From Tenrec ecaudatus (lineage: Eukaryota; Chordata; Mammalia; Afrosoricida; Tenrecidae), in the NCBI RefSeq assembly GCF_050624435.1, contig NC_134534.1, forward strand, positions 65,805,501 through 65,869,500: 64,000 bases of DNA, read 5' to 3'. The notes under the pieces were generated by a model. It did no database searches and had not been told where the DNA came from. It saw nothing but the letters and a program-made list of their open reading frames with translations. This document shows positions 35,189 through 45,946 of the stretch, in pieces. Made by a program: the position numbers and the translations under genes. How positions within the stretch are numbered: position 1 is the first letter of the stretch; every line of letters starts with the position of its first letter.

Positions 35189-35833
35189 AAGTGGTATCTA
35201 CTTAATAACTTTAAAATCATATTTCAGTCTGCATTTTTCATGGTTTGATATAATACCTCTTTAAAATTGTGTAAGTTTGAAACTGGGCAAGTGTATGACA
35301 AACATAGTGGTTTGCAAATTCTTGGTTTCTCTCTTTCCCTCTGGGCTTTGAATTAGATAGGAATTCTTGCCAACTCTTAAGTGATATTTTTATAGTCCAT
35401 GTATACATTTTTGTTAATTGGGTAATATTAGTAGTACATGTTGCTTCCTGTGCATTTATTTTCCTTACAAAATGTCCTCTTACGTCCAATTAGATATTAT
35501 GAGAACATAATTTTCAAGTTAAAAACATAGCCCACCCCATATGCTACAAATAAGAATGTTTAGCAATATCTTGGTTTAAAAATGGGCCAGAAATCTGGCT
35601 GTAATAGAATCTCTGGCCAGTACCCATAGATGCTTATTAAGAATTTAAAAACCACCTCTTTTTCGGGCCAGCATCAGTTCAGGAGTGTTTCAGGCTCTAC
35701 GTGCAATCTTCCAGTCAAATGGAAACAAAACGTTTTGGAGTAAATCAGCCAAACAGATGTATCTTCACATGTGTGTGAGCCCCTCCCTCCACACCATGTT
35801 GGTGTCTCTTTTAGCATTCTACTCATGGCAGAC
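35189..35833. other. Unannotated stretch
   Basis: No gene or confident repeat recognised. Confidence 0.5.
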
Positions 35834-35993
35834 AGAGGTCCCTGGCAAACAGTACTTATATTTGACTTGGTTGGCAACTGGAATCCACCTAGAGGCAATG
35901 CTTCTGTATAGCTCGCAGCCAAGAAAACCCCAAGGAGCTCAATTCCCCCCTGTGCCCCATGGGTCGTCAAGAGTTGGAATACACTTCTTGGCC
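35834..35993 (+). repeat. AfroSINE (plus, diverged)
   Basis: 'GTTGGCAACTGGAATCCACC' (head), 'GCAGCCAAGAAAACCCCAAGG' and 'GGGTCGTCAAGAGTTGGAAT' (body to tail) keep the SINE order. Confidence 0.55.
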
Positions 35994-36073
35994 ACTGACG
36001 ACGAGCGGCTTTTATTTTTCATGGCCGAGAGAGCCAAAGTGGCTTTTATTGTGTACCTAGAGAGTGCAGACTC

Positions 36074-36280
36074 CAAACCAAACTCACTGCCATCGAATGA
36101 ATTCTGACTCTATAAGGCACCCTACAGGGCAGGGTAGCGCTGCCCTGTGGGCTTCTGTGACTGTCGTTCTTTATGAGGAGAAAAAGCCTCGTCTTTCTTC
36201 TGCTGAACGGCTGGTGGTTTTGAACACCTGACCTTGTGGTTAGCAGCCCAATGAGTAATCAATATGTCAGCAGGGCCCCT
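36074..36280 (-). repeat. AfroSINE (minus)
   Basis: It is full length. The plus strand runs from 'CCAAACTCACTGCCATCGAA' through 'ACGGCTGGTGGTTTTGAACA' to 'GTCAGCAGGGCCCC'. Confidence 0.9.
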
Positions 36281-37240
36281 GAGTGCAGGCTAGGGCACTG
36301 CTAAATACTGAGCTAAGCCAGTGATTTTGAAGCAGTAGGTATGAATACTCATAATGTTCTGTGTGGAAGGGAGTAACAGTTTTACCGCATATTGTGGAAA
36401 AAGAGAAGAAAATTTGCACATACATAAGAGGAACAAGTGATCATGGGTGGGCGAGTGGGGGAATACCTGGGACACAGTTGTGATTTTTGGCTGTCTGCAT
36501 GCATAAAGCAAGGTGGAAATGGTAGAACCTTTCTCTCACGTTCCAGTTACCTATCATACCCTTGTTTGGCAAGTAGAATCCCAAGGTCTTTCAGAGTGGC
36601 CACTAGAGGGCATTTGCCCCGGAGGTCAACGCATAAAGCAGTGGATGTAGCCTTTCTGAGAGCCTCCACTTAGCCACTGTTCTTACTCTTGTAGGTTTGG
36701 AACGTGTATTCATATTGCCTGGCATTCCAACATGTTAGATGGGAATGAGTCAAAAACGACTAAAAGGACACACACACACAAAATCCGATAATGTTTGCCA
36801 GCATTCCCTCTGTGGAGGGGAGGCAACAGGCACCCATCAGCAGATTGTCGAAGCTCCCGTCACAGAACGCAGGCTAGATTTTTTTCCCCTTCAACCACTT
36901 ATGAGAGTACAAAAATAATGACTTTCAACATCAGTTTTGCTAGAACCATTTCTTGTTGGTGAAGTGGGCAATGTCTGTCTCATAGAAAGAAATAAGGCAG
37001 AATCTAAGCAATCTCATTAGGTCCTGGACCATGTTGTGTTTTAAGCACGGCTGTTTCAAAGGGTCTATGATGGTTATTTGGATTTAAGAGTAAAGAATGA
37101 ACATATGCAACTCGAGTCTCAGTGAGAACAGAGCGAAGGCTATAGAAATTCTTGGACAACAAAAAATATCATTGTCCTTCTACTAGCTCGCCCAGAGGAA
37201 TCACTTAGAAATACAATCTCTTTAAACATCCAACTTCTGG
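36281..37240. other. Unannotated stretch
   Basis: A small (CA)n run lies near 36,768-36,781. No gene recognised. Confidence 0.5.
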
Positions 37241-37595
37241 TAAACTTGAGGGCATGGGTTGTTAGCGTTGGGTACAGCGTTGCTGTTAGGTGCTGTCAAA
37301 TGCACACTGAAGGGAATCATGCCCAGTCCCGTGCCAGCATCAACAGTCGCTGCTATGGTTGAGTCCATTGCTGGAGCCACCGTGTCAGTCCACCTCAGCC
37401 AAGCCTTTCCTCTTGTTTTCTCTAACCCGCTACCAAGCAAGATGCTCTTCTCTATGATGGATCCCCCCTGATAACGTGCCCAAAATACTGGACGAAGCCA
37501 AATCATCTTCTCTTTCAAGGAACATTCTGGCTGTTCTTCTTCCAAGGCAGATTTGCTTGTTCTTCTGGAAGTCCATTGTCCATTCAATATTCTTT
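37241..37595 (-). repeat. RTE LINE 3' end fragment
   Basis: The minus translation includes 'EEEQPECSLKEKMIWLRPVF' and 'RWTDTVAPAMDSTIAATVDA', the RTE C-terminal region with several substitutions and frame changes. Confidence 0.75.
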
Positions 37596-37804
37596 GTCAA
37601 AACCACAATTCAAAAAGGCATGAACTGGTACATAGTAGACACTCCATGTTAATGAAATACAACTTTATGTTAAAAGTAATCTGGAGGGATGTTAGATGAT
37701 TAAAAAGAATTTCTTCAGGAGAGAAAGTTGAAATGATGGCTTCGATTAAGAAATTTCATGGCAATAAGTATTTATGGTAGTTTCAGTTTTACACAAAGAT
37801 TTAC

Positions 37805-38180
37805 AATAAGCTGTGGTTAGGTGCTGGTTCTGACTCCTGAGGAGCCTCTGTCTAACACAGTGACGTACGGCCCAGTCCTGCCTGCACTCCACTGGACAAT
37901 CGGTCATTGCTGCAGCCACCATGCCGATTTAGCTCAATGAAAGTCTTCCTCTTTTCAGCTGCCCATGTATTTTACCAAGCGTGATGTCCTTCTCCAGGGA
38001 CTGGCTTCTCCCACAACATGTCCAAAGTACAGGAGATGTCTTAGCGTCTCCCCTTCTAAGGAGCGTTCTGTCTGTACATCTGGCACTCCGTGGTATATTC
38101 AATATTGTTGGCATCATGATTCCAAGACATCAAGTCTTTCCATGCCTTTCTTATTCATGGTCTAGCTTTCACATTGTATG
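37805..38180 (-). repeat. RTE LINE 3' end fragment
   Basis: The minus translation includes 'RSQSLEKDITLGKIHGQLKR' and 'TPRSARCTDRTLL'-like upstream sequence. The plus strand shows 'CACCATGCCGATTTAGCTCA'. It is a separate insertion from the fragment at 37.2 kb, because both contain the same part of the element. Confidence 0.75.
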
Positions 38181-38260
38181 AAACAATGGAAAGTAGTATG
38201 GTTTGGGTCAGGCATACCTAAGTCCTCAGGGGGACAGCTTTGCTTTCTAATACTTTAAAG

Positions 38261-38804
38261 CAGTGGTTCTCAACCTTCCTCATGCCGCGACCCTTTCATA
38301 CAGTTCATGTTGTGGTGACCCCCCCCCACAATTATAAAATTATTTTCGTAGTTACTTCATAACTGTAATTCTGCTACAGCTATGAATTGTAATGTAAATA
38401 TCTGATATGAAGGATGTATTTCCGTTGTTGCAAATTGAACATAATTAAAGCATGGTGATTAATCACAAAAACTATGTAATTCTATATTGTGAAATATTTA
38501 TTTCTAATGACAAATAAATGAAATTTTGTCTCGAAGCATGGTGTAGCATGGGTAACAGTCGTCATAAAACAACAGTAAATGACATTGCTACATTTTGAAA
38601 GAGTATGCGTAAAAAGCCAACGTCACTGGGAAGGCTGAGATAGCTTCTTTCTCACCAGATCAGCAAATCTGCATGTGGGTGGACCCACCTGGAGACGACT
38701 GAGGAGCGGTGTCTTGGTTCCTATGACCATTAGAAATATGTGTTTCCTGATGGTCTTAGGACTTAGGTGAGCCCTGTGAGAGGGTCATTTGACCCCCAAA
38801 GTGG
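38261..38804 (+). mobile_element. SPIN-family non-autonomous hAT transposon
   Basis: It begins with the hAT terminus CAGTGGTTCTCAACC followed by 'TTCCTCATGCCGCGACCCTT' and 'GTTCATGTTGTGGTGACCCC', the recognisable SPIN/URR1 left end. The AT-rich interior contains 'TCTCGAAGCATGGTGTAGCA'. The right part carries 'GAGGAGCGGTGTCTTGGTTC' and a palindrome at 38,720-38,760 (CCTATGACCATTAGAAA against TTTCCTGATGGTCTTAGG), then 'AGAGGGTCATTTGACCCCC'. It stops before the expected right terminus, so the last roughly 35 bp including the inverted repeat are missing. No transposase frame. Confidence 0.8.
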
Positions 38805-38831
38805 CCTTTTGCGCAGCTATGCCCCATTCTG

Positions 38832-39011
38832 AAGGATCCTTCGGGGCATAATGATTAACGTTCTCAGGGGCTGACTAAGAGGCTGGTGGTCTGAGCTCAC
38901 CCAGTGCTCCATGGGGGATAGAAGTGACAACCCTCTGGGGGTAGTTTGCTCTGTTCTCTTGGAGAGCTAAGCGTCAGAACAGACCCAACAGCAATGGGTT
39001 TGATTTTGGTG
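38832..39011 (+). repeat. AfroSINE (plus, diverged)
   Basis: 'GGGCATAATGATTAACG' at the head, 'CTCTGTTCTCTTGGAGAGCT' in the body and 'GACCCAACAGCAATGGGTTTG' at the tail. Confidence 0.6.
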
Positions 39012-39245
39012 TTGTAAACACGGTTTGATTTCTTGACCGCTGCTCCGTGGGTGTTAACTGCTGACCTAAGTAAAATGAAATCATTGACCACTTCAACACT
39101 TTCTCTATTCATCACGATATTGCTTACTAGCCCAGTTGTGAAGATTGTTTTCCTTTATGTTAAGATGTAATCCATATTGAGGGATATAATCTTTGATGTT
39201 CATCAGTAAAAGCTTCAAGTCCTCTTACCTTTCAGCAAGTATGTA
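39012..39245 (-). repeat. RTE LINE fragment
   Basis: The plus strand contains 'AAGTAAAATGAAATCATTGA', 'TTCATCACGATATTGCTTAC' and 'TTTGATGTTCATCAGTAAAA', the antisense of the RTE region upstream of its C-terminal block. Confidence 0.6.
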
Positions 39246-39603
39246 CATACATAACTTTCAGCAAGTAAATACAGACATCTAATATGAATTTCACTGTTAT
39301 TTACTTTACTTACATTTTCTTAATTTTTCCTCCTTTCTCATCTGTACCTGTGTCTTTTGTTGGCCTTGTGTTGCCATATTATTAAAAAAATCATAACCCT
39401 ATTACTATTTCTGTATATATTTATTGGTTAAAACCCTTTCATACTCAATAAGAAATTGGACATTGGTGGCAAAGATAAAAAGGGTTTATGTCATTAAGTC
39501 AGGAGCTTTCAAAAGGCACACAGAGGAAGCGGTCATTGAAAACACTGTAGAATAAGATTATATTACAATAATTGTTAAATTCAATATTAAAAGTTCACCA
39601 GGT

Positions 39604-40065
39604 GCCAGAGAAGGGCCAGCAGCCTGAGTACTGTGTAGTCGGCGCACCCAGCGGTGCCTCCTCCCTGAGACTCCTAGAACGTCTTCAGCTCACAGCAAGG
39701 GCCAACCTGACTTAAGCTCTCCCGAGATGGCCAAGCAGCCAAACTACAACCTGGAGAAAATTGAGAACAAAGCAGAACCCGCTGTAGACATGCTTCTCAA
39801 TTACCTGCCAGCTTTCAAGAAGGCCCTGGCCCTGGTCATGCAGGTGTAAAAGCAGACCAACAAAGAAACCAGCAGCAAGAAAAAGCCCCAGTGATGACTC
39901 CAAACAAATCTGAAAATAGTGGAAGTTTCCCACAAACTTTTTGAAGCCCCCTTGTATCTATCTCACAACTTTTGCCTGTTCAGCTATTTACAGGTTTAAG
40001 CCTTATTGACAGCAATTATAAAAATCTGTTTGAAAGCTAACATTTCCCCCCCCCCCCCCCGAAAA
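39604..40065 (+). pseudogene. Unidentified processed retrocopy with perfect TSD
   Basis: A 462-bp insertion lies between perfect 15-bp duplications AAAAGTTCACCAGGT (39,589-39,603 and 40,066-40,080) and ends in an A-run after a 15-C tract, so it is an L1-mobilised cDNA. A GC-richer leader precedes an ATG at 39,727. The frame gives MAKQPNYNLEKIENKAEPAV, then DMLLNYLPAFKKALALVMQV, and stops at a TAA (39,847-39,849). Past the stop the same frame continues KQTNKETSSKKKPQ to TGA at 39,892-39,894. That suggests a source peptide of about 55 residues with a Lys-rich C-terminus, broken here by one nonsense change. I do not recognise the parent gene. Confidence 0.75.
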
Positions 40066-40175
40066 AAAAGTTCACCAGGTTTTTGGTGTTGGGTCTTTTC
40101 CTTTCTTATTAGTGATGACCATTTCAAAATTTCCATTTTATATATTTTCTGTCTATCTACTTACTTGCAACCTCA

Positions 40176-40275
40176 TAAAGGGTTTCCAAGGCTGTAAATC
40201 TTGATGGGAGCAGATAGACGCAACACGGCTGGTGGGTTTGAACTGCTGACCTTGCAATTAACAATCAGTCCAAAG
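40176..40275 (-). repeat. AfroSINE fragment (minus)
   Basis: The plus strand reads 'AAAGGGTTTCCAAGGCTGTA' and 'CGGCTGGTGGGTTTGAACTG'. Only the middle and part of the head remain. Confidence 0.7.
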
Positions 40276-40499
40276 CTGATCTAAGAGTGCCCACCTGGGC
40301 TTCAACCTACCTTTACGTCTTTATAAAATTTTACTTGAGAGAGGACAGTACCAGTGACAAAATAGCATCTATTATGACCATATTACTAAATAGTCTATTT
40401 TCACCAGTATATTTTCAAATCCACATAAGCCTAGAGAATAGATTCCTTGTGTCAAAAGATATCATTTTGGAGGCTTGCATTCTAAACATCTTCCATTTA

Positions 40500-40687
40500 G
40501 AAAGACCTTGTCTTACATACTGTGGACGTGTTGTCAGGAGAGACCAGTCCCTGGAGGAGGACGTCATCCTTGGCAAAGGGAGGGGCAGAGGAAGAGAAGA
40601 GGGCCTCAACGAGATGGGGTGACACAGTGACTGCCACACGGGCTGGGCGTGGGACGGGCCTACTGTGAGGATGGCTCAAGACTGTAG
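40500..40687 (+). repeat. RTE LINE 3' end fragment
   Basis: The translation reads 'GRVVRRDQSLEEDVILGKGR' then 'GLNEMG', the RTE C-terminal block. It is followed directly by an L1-type terminus at 40,688. Confidence 0.7.
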
Positions 40688-40785
40688 GGCAATGAACGTA
40701 CAGATGTGCTGTACCCAACTGATGTATGTATGGATTGTGATAAGAGTTGTAGGAACCCCAGTAAAATGTTTAAAAAAAAAAAAGA
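40688..40785 (+). mobile_element. Short L1-type 3' terminus
   Basis: Only the last roughly 95 bp of the family: 'GGCAATGAACGTACAGATGT', 'GATGTATGTATGGATTGTGA' and 'CCCAGTAAAATGTTTAAAAA', then an A-rich run. Confidence 0.75.
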
Positions 40786-40929
40786 AGCTAAGACAAAAAA
40801 ATTAAAAAAGAAGCCAAGGGGAGAAAAAAAGAAAGCCTGTGCTGTGCTTCATTCCGATGGGAGGAGGGCTGTTATGGGTGGGGACCAACCGGATGGCACC
40901 CGACAGCCACGACTACAGAAAGGAGAATG

Positions 40930-41788
40930 GTGACATATGGCTCAAATGTTACAGACAGTCATTAGGAATTAAGAAAAATCATTCAAATGCTCTGCTTTAA
41001 CCACCTAGCCATTGAACACAGTTGAAATATCTTTTAGATTTTTCCCCCCCTGGAGTTACATTTTGCTCCAGTTGTTTGTGATTGATAGCTAATTTGACAA
41101 GCAATATATCTCATTGAAAATGATTTTTCATTTTATCAGATAATAAGGAATGATAAGCATAACTTCAATCAATCAGGTTAAAAATTTATTTCAAGTATGA
41201 AATCTAAACTTTGACCCCAAAGTAATTACATATCAGACTTGCATTTTTGTTGTTTATCTACTAAGCATATAGGTCTTTGGAAAGTAATTTCACTTGCCCT
41301 CGATTTTTGTTATTTTTTTATGAACTCAGCGGAGACTTTTCAGTACCCCAAATCAAACTCCATCGGGCTTTCAATGGGCCGGGTTGTCCGTGAGGCCAAG
41401 GCTTGTACCTGAGTAGCAAGGGCTGTGCTTTGTGTAGATAACTAGGAACATTTTACTCGTATTTTCCAAGCGAATGGACAAGCAGTGAAATGACAATCAA
41501 ATTTAATTAAAATGACAGTTTTAAACCTTGATGATAAGTATTTTTAAGTTCTACTGGTTTGTTTTTCAGTCAATCAAATGGCTTCTCACAGCCCTCTTCC
41601 TAACGATGCACTCTCAGATGCCAATGTTACACCACCAGTGATGACTTACTTCCTTTAACCCAGGAAAGTATATCTTATTGGCAAGATTGCAACTTGAAAA
41701 ACGTGTGTGCAAAGGAAGTCAATGTCAATCAGCTTTCATCAACACCAAGTGGCATGATCTGCTGCTGCTTTACATACATTAAAAAAAC
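40930..41788. other. Unannotated A/T-rich stretch
   Basis: No gene or confident repeat recognised. Confidence 0.5.
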
Positions 41789-41971
41789 CCAAACAGACCT
41801 CACTGCCGTGCAGCCACTGGCGACTCAGAGCGACCCCCCAGGACAGGGTGGAATTACCCCTGTGGGTTTCTAAAACTGTAATTCCGTATGGGGGTAGAAA
41901 GCCCCGTCCTTCTCCCTCAGAACGGTTGGTGGTTTTGAACTGCCGACCTTGCAATACCACGAGGGCTCCTG
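41789..41971 (-). repeat. AfroSINE (minus)
   Basis: It is well preserved. The plus strand runs from 'CAGACCTCACTGCCGTGCAG' through 'GGTTGGTGGTTTTGAACTGC' to 'CACGAGGGCTCCTG'. Confidence 0.9.
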
Positions 41972-42124
41972 TAAATACACAGCACGACTATTAATGCACC
42001 TCTAACTTTATTTGCTTAATTTCAAATATTATTGGAGAAAAGAAAAAAACCCTTTAATGAAACATTCTTCTCTATGGTGTATTGGGATGTTGGACATGAA
42101 TCCAGAGAGGTGGATGAGGTCAGT

Positions 42125-42275
42125 TCTATTTACTCACCAGTTACCTGTGTGAACTTTAGCAAAATACATAATCCCTCTGGTTCTTGATTGGTAGATAATA
42201 CTTCATTTCGAGGCTTTTTTCAAAACTAAGATAAGAAAATATAAAGTACTCGGTATACATAAGGCCTTTCTGCTA
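42125..42275 (+). repeat. MIR relic
   Basis: 'CCTGTGTGAACTTTAGCAAA' followed by 'CATAATCCCTCTGGTTCTTG' and 'AAAATATAAAGTACTCGGTA' keep the MIR sense order ('tgtgaccttgggcaagtcac' region onward). It is old and diverged. Confidence 0.45.
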
Positions 42276-42433
42276 TGCAAATTTCAAGAGAGATTAGTTA
42301 TATTGTTAATTTTTCTTGTAACAACTTGAGAGTGAATGAAAAGCAACATTTGGGGTTTATTCTCTTAGGGACCAAATCTAGTGCATCGGGAGAATCTTTG
42401 ATAGAAACACTTGCTTCATAGCAATTGGCTGTG

Positions 42434-42598
42434 CTGAAACCCCAAATCCCAACGCCATGGAGTAGATTTTGACTCGTAACGACCCCCAGAGGGCAGAGTA
42501 GGCTACACATTTTCAAAAGAACATACTGCTTCGGTAGAATCGTTAGTGGGTTCAAACTACTGACCTTTTGATCAGCCTGTCACACACTCAGCCACTCA
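42434..42598 (-). repeat. AfroSINE (minus)
   Basis: The plus strand reads 'AACGCCATGGAGTAGATTTT', 'AACGACCCCCAGAGGGCAGA' and 'GGGTTCAAACTACTGACC'. Confidence 0.8.
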
Positions 42599-45500
42599 CG
42601 CCATACTCACACACCTTTTTGTGTGGGAGAGTGGAGAAATTTCTAGTAAAAACATTCAGCGACAAATAACATCACTCTTGGAACCCACTTTTTTGGTCGC
42701 TCTTGATTACGTGGTCCAGGTCAAGACACCTGTTTGTCCTCCTATGATGGATTTCACTCTTTGGGCTAAAACAATCTTGTGGCCATTTCCCCTGGTTGTT
42801 GTTCCTGAAGCCAGAAGAATGAAAACAACAATTTCTGGGACGGTGTTATTTAGATTCATTCAAATAGTCCTTACTCGACATCTGTCCATGGTAACCGAGC
42901 TAGGTAATGATGAATGGACTCTCCTAGCAACATGCAGGTCTTAGGGAACAAGTCTATGTTCCTGCCACTCACTGCTTCACACACTGGGATGCCTTGTCAT
43001 AGAGAACAAAGGTAATGTTTGAAATTATGGACGATTAGTTTTACTGGTTGATAAGTAACATTAAAACAAAAATTGTAAATATTAAAACATTATGGAATAA
43101 AATGTAGCATTTACATGAATTTTGAATGTAAAATGCTACACTTCCAAGGAACTGGGTGTTTAGTATGGCTTCAGATCATTCCAGACATATGTGGTCATTC
43201 TCTGCATTAGGTATAATTCATTAAAAAAGACTTAGCTCTGCACAAGTGCATGCTGGGAGACCTCAGTCCCCACATGGCCTGGCTAGGAAACACCAAAGTC
43301 AAAGGATTTTTTAAAGGGCCCTTTCCCCACTAGCTGAAGATTTTTAGCCAAGACAATCTAAGAAGAATTGAAAGATACGTTTCCAAGGAATCCTCTTGAA
43401 CCTTTTTTCAAGACTAAAAAAAAAAAAATCCCATAGTTTGAAAAGGAACCTGCTTTAAGCAGAATGTTTCAGGGAAAAAGTTAGGGGAGGGCACGTTTTC
43501 TGATGTGAAGCATTCTAGAGCAGGGGTCTCAGTTGCTGACTGATAGACACGTGACAGGCAGGCATGAGTGAGCTGTCAGGGTAGTCAGGCAAGTTTGTCC
43601 ACTCAGGAAGACAGATACATTTTAAAAAGTGAGGTTCATCAATACAGAGACACGAGAAAATAATTGCTTCATGAGATTATGTAAAGAAGATGATTTTCAT
43701 ATCTTATTTGCTATTTGTCTAACATCAGGTATTCCTATTTGACTTTGAAAAACTATATATATATATATACATACATACATACATAATATAGAAAATTCTA
43801 ACACGCTAGATTTGCAAAACTGATTAACGTTTACTTATAGACATGGAAATAAATACAAGTAATGTCAATAGCAACAATGAAGGACCACAAGCTCTTAAAG
43901 GTTATGTTTTGAAACAAACATAAAAACCATTAAGAATTATAATAGCAGTGAAAGAAATGGTAAAACCTACTCTTAAAAAAAAAACAGAATTGCTTGGATT
44001 TCCACGAAAATAAACAGTCGTTTTCGTATCTGAGATATAATGACCAGATTTTGTCAGTAAAGAAGTGTTATTCCTTAAAGCCTTAAGTTAGATTCTAGCC
44101 CCCACCACCCCCGCCTTTAAAAAATAGAATAAGATTTGGAATTCTTTTTTCTTTAAACCAGAACTTGTGCGTGAAATTTGGCCCAGCATCCCCCTCCCCC
44201 AGCCTTTCCCTGAACTATATATACAGAGACATACAAAATGCATCGCTCCGAGGCAAAACCTGGACATTCCTGAGAGATGAAGGAATCATATTCATTTAAA
44301 ATCTGGAGAGCTTCGAAATCACTTTGTCTCGGTTTTTGCAGGTGGCAAAACGGAGACTGAGAGAGGTTTCAGAGGCGCATTCAGGGCCACATGTCTGCGT
44401 ACTGCTGCCTATCTGGAGATAGAGCCTTGATTTCCAGTGGGCTGAGGTGGTTGCTGACCTTGAGTTCTAGCACTAACTTCAACCAGGCAACCCTTCCGCA
44501 GAAAGACTGAACTCTTGAGAGTTTCTCTGTTCTCAGTGGAAAATACTGGAAGTGGTTTTCAACAAGGGTGATCAGATTTACTCCCTGGCCGGGAGGGGGC
44601 GGTGCGCTGTCGATTGGAAATGCATGAGGCTGTTTCTAGTTGTTGCAATTATTGGAAGATGCTGCTGGCATCTGGGGCTTGGATTCTGTAACGGGCAATT
44701 CTGCCAAAGAAACAACTCTCGAGAATTTGTCAAATGGCACATTCCACACCCCCCACCCCCACCCCGGCCTGTCAATGGAGAAGCACTGGGTGACCCACGG
44801 CCAGACCAGAGCTTTTTCTGGTACGTGATCTCCACTCTGCCAGTGAAGGGGCTGGGGATGCCATTTATGTGACTCAGCTCTTAGTTTGTCAAACATCACA
44901 TTGTGGATCCCTCATTTTGGCAAATTTGAATTCTATTTTTAGACCTTTAGGTAGAAAAGGTCATGTTAGATTTCTGTGGAAAACACAGTTAGACTTAGAT
45001 GGCCAAAGTGAACTAAACATCAAACAAAACAAAATAAATAAACAGAATTTTCAACTGTGGAGTGCCATTGAAAACGATAGCGGTTTAGCTGTACTATAGA
45101 GTCTTTAGTTATTTCCATAAAAACATTCATTTGTGCAATAGGCTGTGGCATACTAGGTAATCTATTGGCAAAACGTCACGATCAAATCCCCAATATTTTG
45201 ATATCTGGCCATTAGATCTTGCCTGTTCTTATGATTTAGAAAAGAAGTCACAAGCGCCACCACTGAGCTGAAGCAAAAGTGCACCCTTATGAATTACATC
45301 ACAATAAAGAAAAATACTGTATGCCTTGAAACAGATGCACATATAGGCTTTATGGCCGAAAGCAAAGCCAGTGAGATGGTTTTAGAAGAGGTTGCAATTT
45401 GGCAACCAGAAGTCTGTCCAATCCCTCCAGGCAGTAGCTGTGAAGGAAATCCCTGTTTCAGAAACTTGTTTCAACACGTTCTTGACACTTTTGCATCCCC

Positions 45501-45700
45501 GGCCCCATTATTTACAAAGTCAATGCATTTTGCAAGCTCAAAAGCACCTTGCTCCTCGTGGTCACGAATGCATGCAATGACATTTCACCCTTTCATGTGT
45601 ACATTCTATAGTGACTCGGAACATGACGATTAAATGTTGGCCATCTGCCTATGATTTGAAATGAAAGGATGGAAAATGTCAGACATTGCAGAATACCGGT
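42599..45700. other. 3'-flanking intergenic stretch
   Basis: Mostly unique-looking sequence downstream of KCNB2. It contains a (TA)n(CATA)n microsatellite at 43,753-43,790 and a probable minus-strand MIR relic near 44,330-44,410 ('AAAACGGAGACTGAGAGAGG'). Several open frames of 85-114 codons between 44.55 and 45.63 kb overlap on both strands without recognisable content. No gene called. Confidence 0.5.
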
Positions 45701-45716
45701 TCCTAATAGAGCTCTC

Positions 45717-45722
45717 TTTATT
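45717..45722 (-). promoter_or_regulatory. Candidate KCNB2 polyadenylation signal (distal)
   Basis: AATAAA on the minus strand, about 225 nt past the KCNB2 stop. It is followed on that strand by a T/C-rich stretch ('TTTTCCATCCTTTCATTTC') that could act as the downstream element. I prefer it over the proximal one. Confidence 0.45.
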
Positions 45723-45777
45723 TGTTCACTGTTCTTCAGCCGTTTTGTTTGTTTGTTACAAAACGCAGTCTTGACTC

Positions 45778-45783
45778 TTTATT
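45778..45783 (-). promoter_or_regulatory. Candidate KCNB2 polyadenylation signal (proximal)
   Basis: AATAAA on the minus strand, about 164 nt past the stop. The sequence just downstream is A/C-rich rather than GU-rich, which weakens it. Confidence 0.35.
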
Positions 45784-45946
45784 TAAACAGTACTTAAACT
45801 AAACTGTTCATGCCATGCAAAAATAACATTTTATGCATTTGTGTGTATGTGGGGGTGGGGTGGGGGGACTTGCCGTGTTTTAGTTCACAGGCAGCATTAA
45901 CCGTGTTCTTAAGAAACGAGTTCGTTTTTATTGCTTTTGTAACTAG

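Noticed and set aside
44552-45633. Several frames of 85-114 codons just downstream of KCNB2, both strands
   Set aside because: They are mutually overlapping, lack domains, and lie in 3'-flanking DNA. An extra gene here is not supported.
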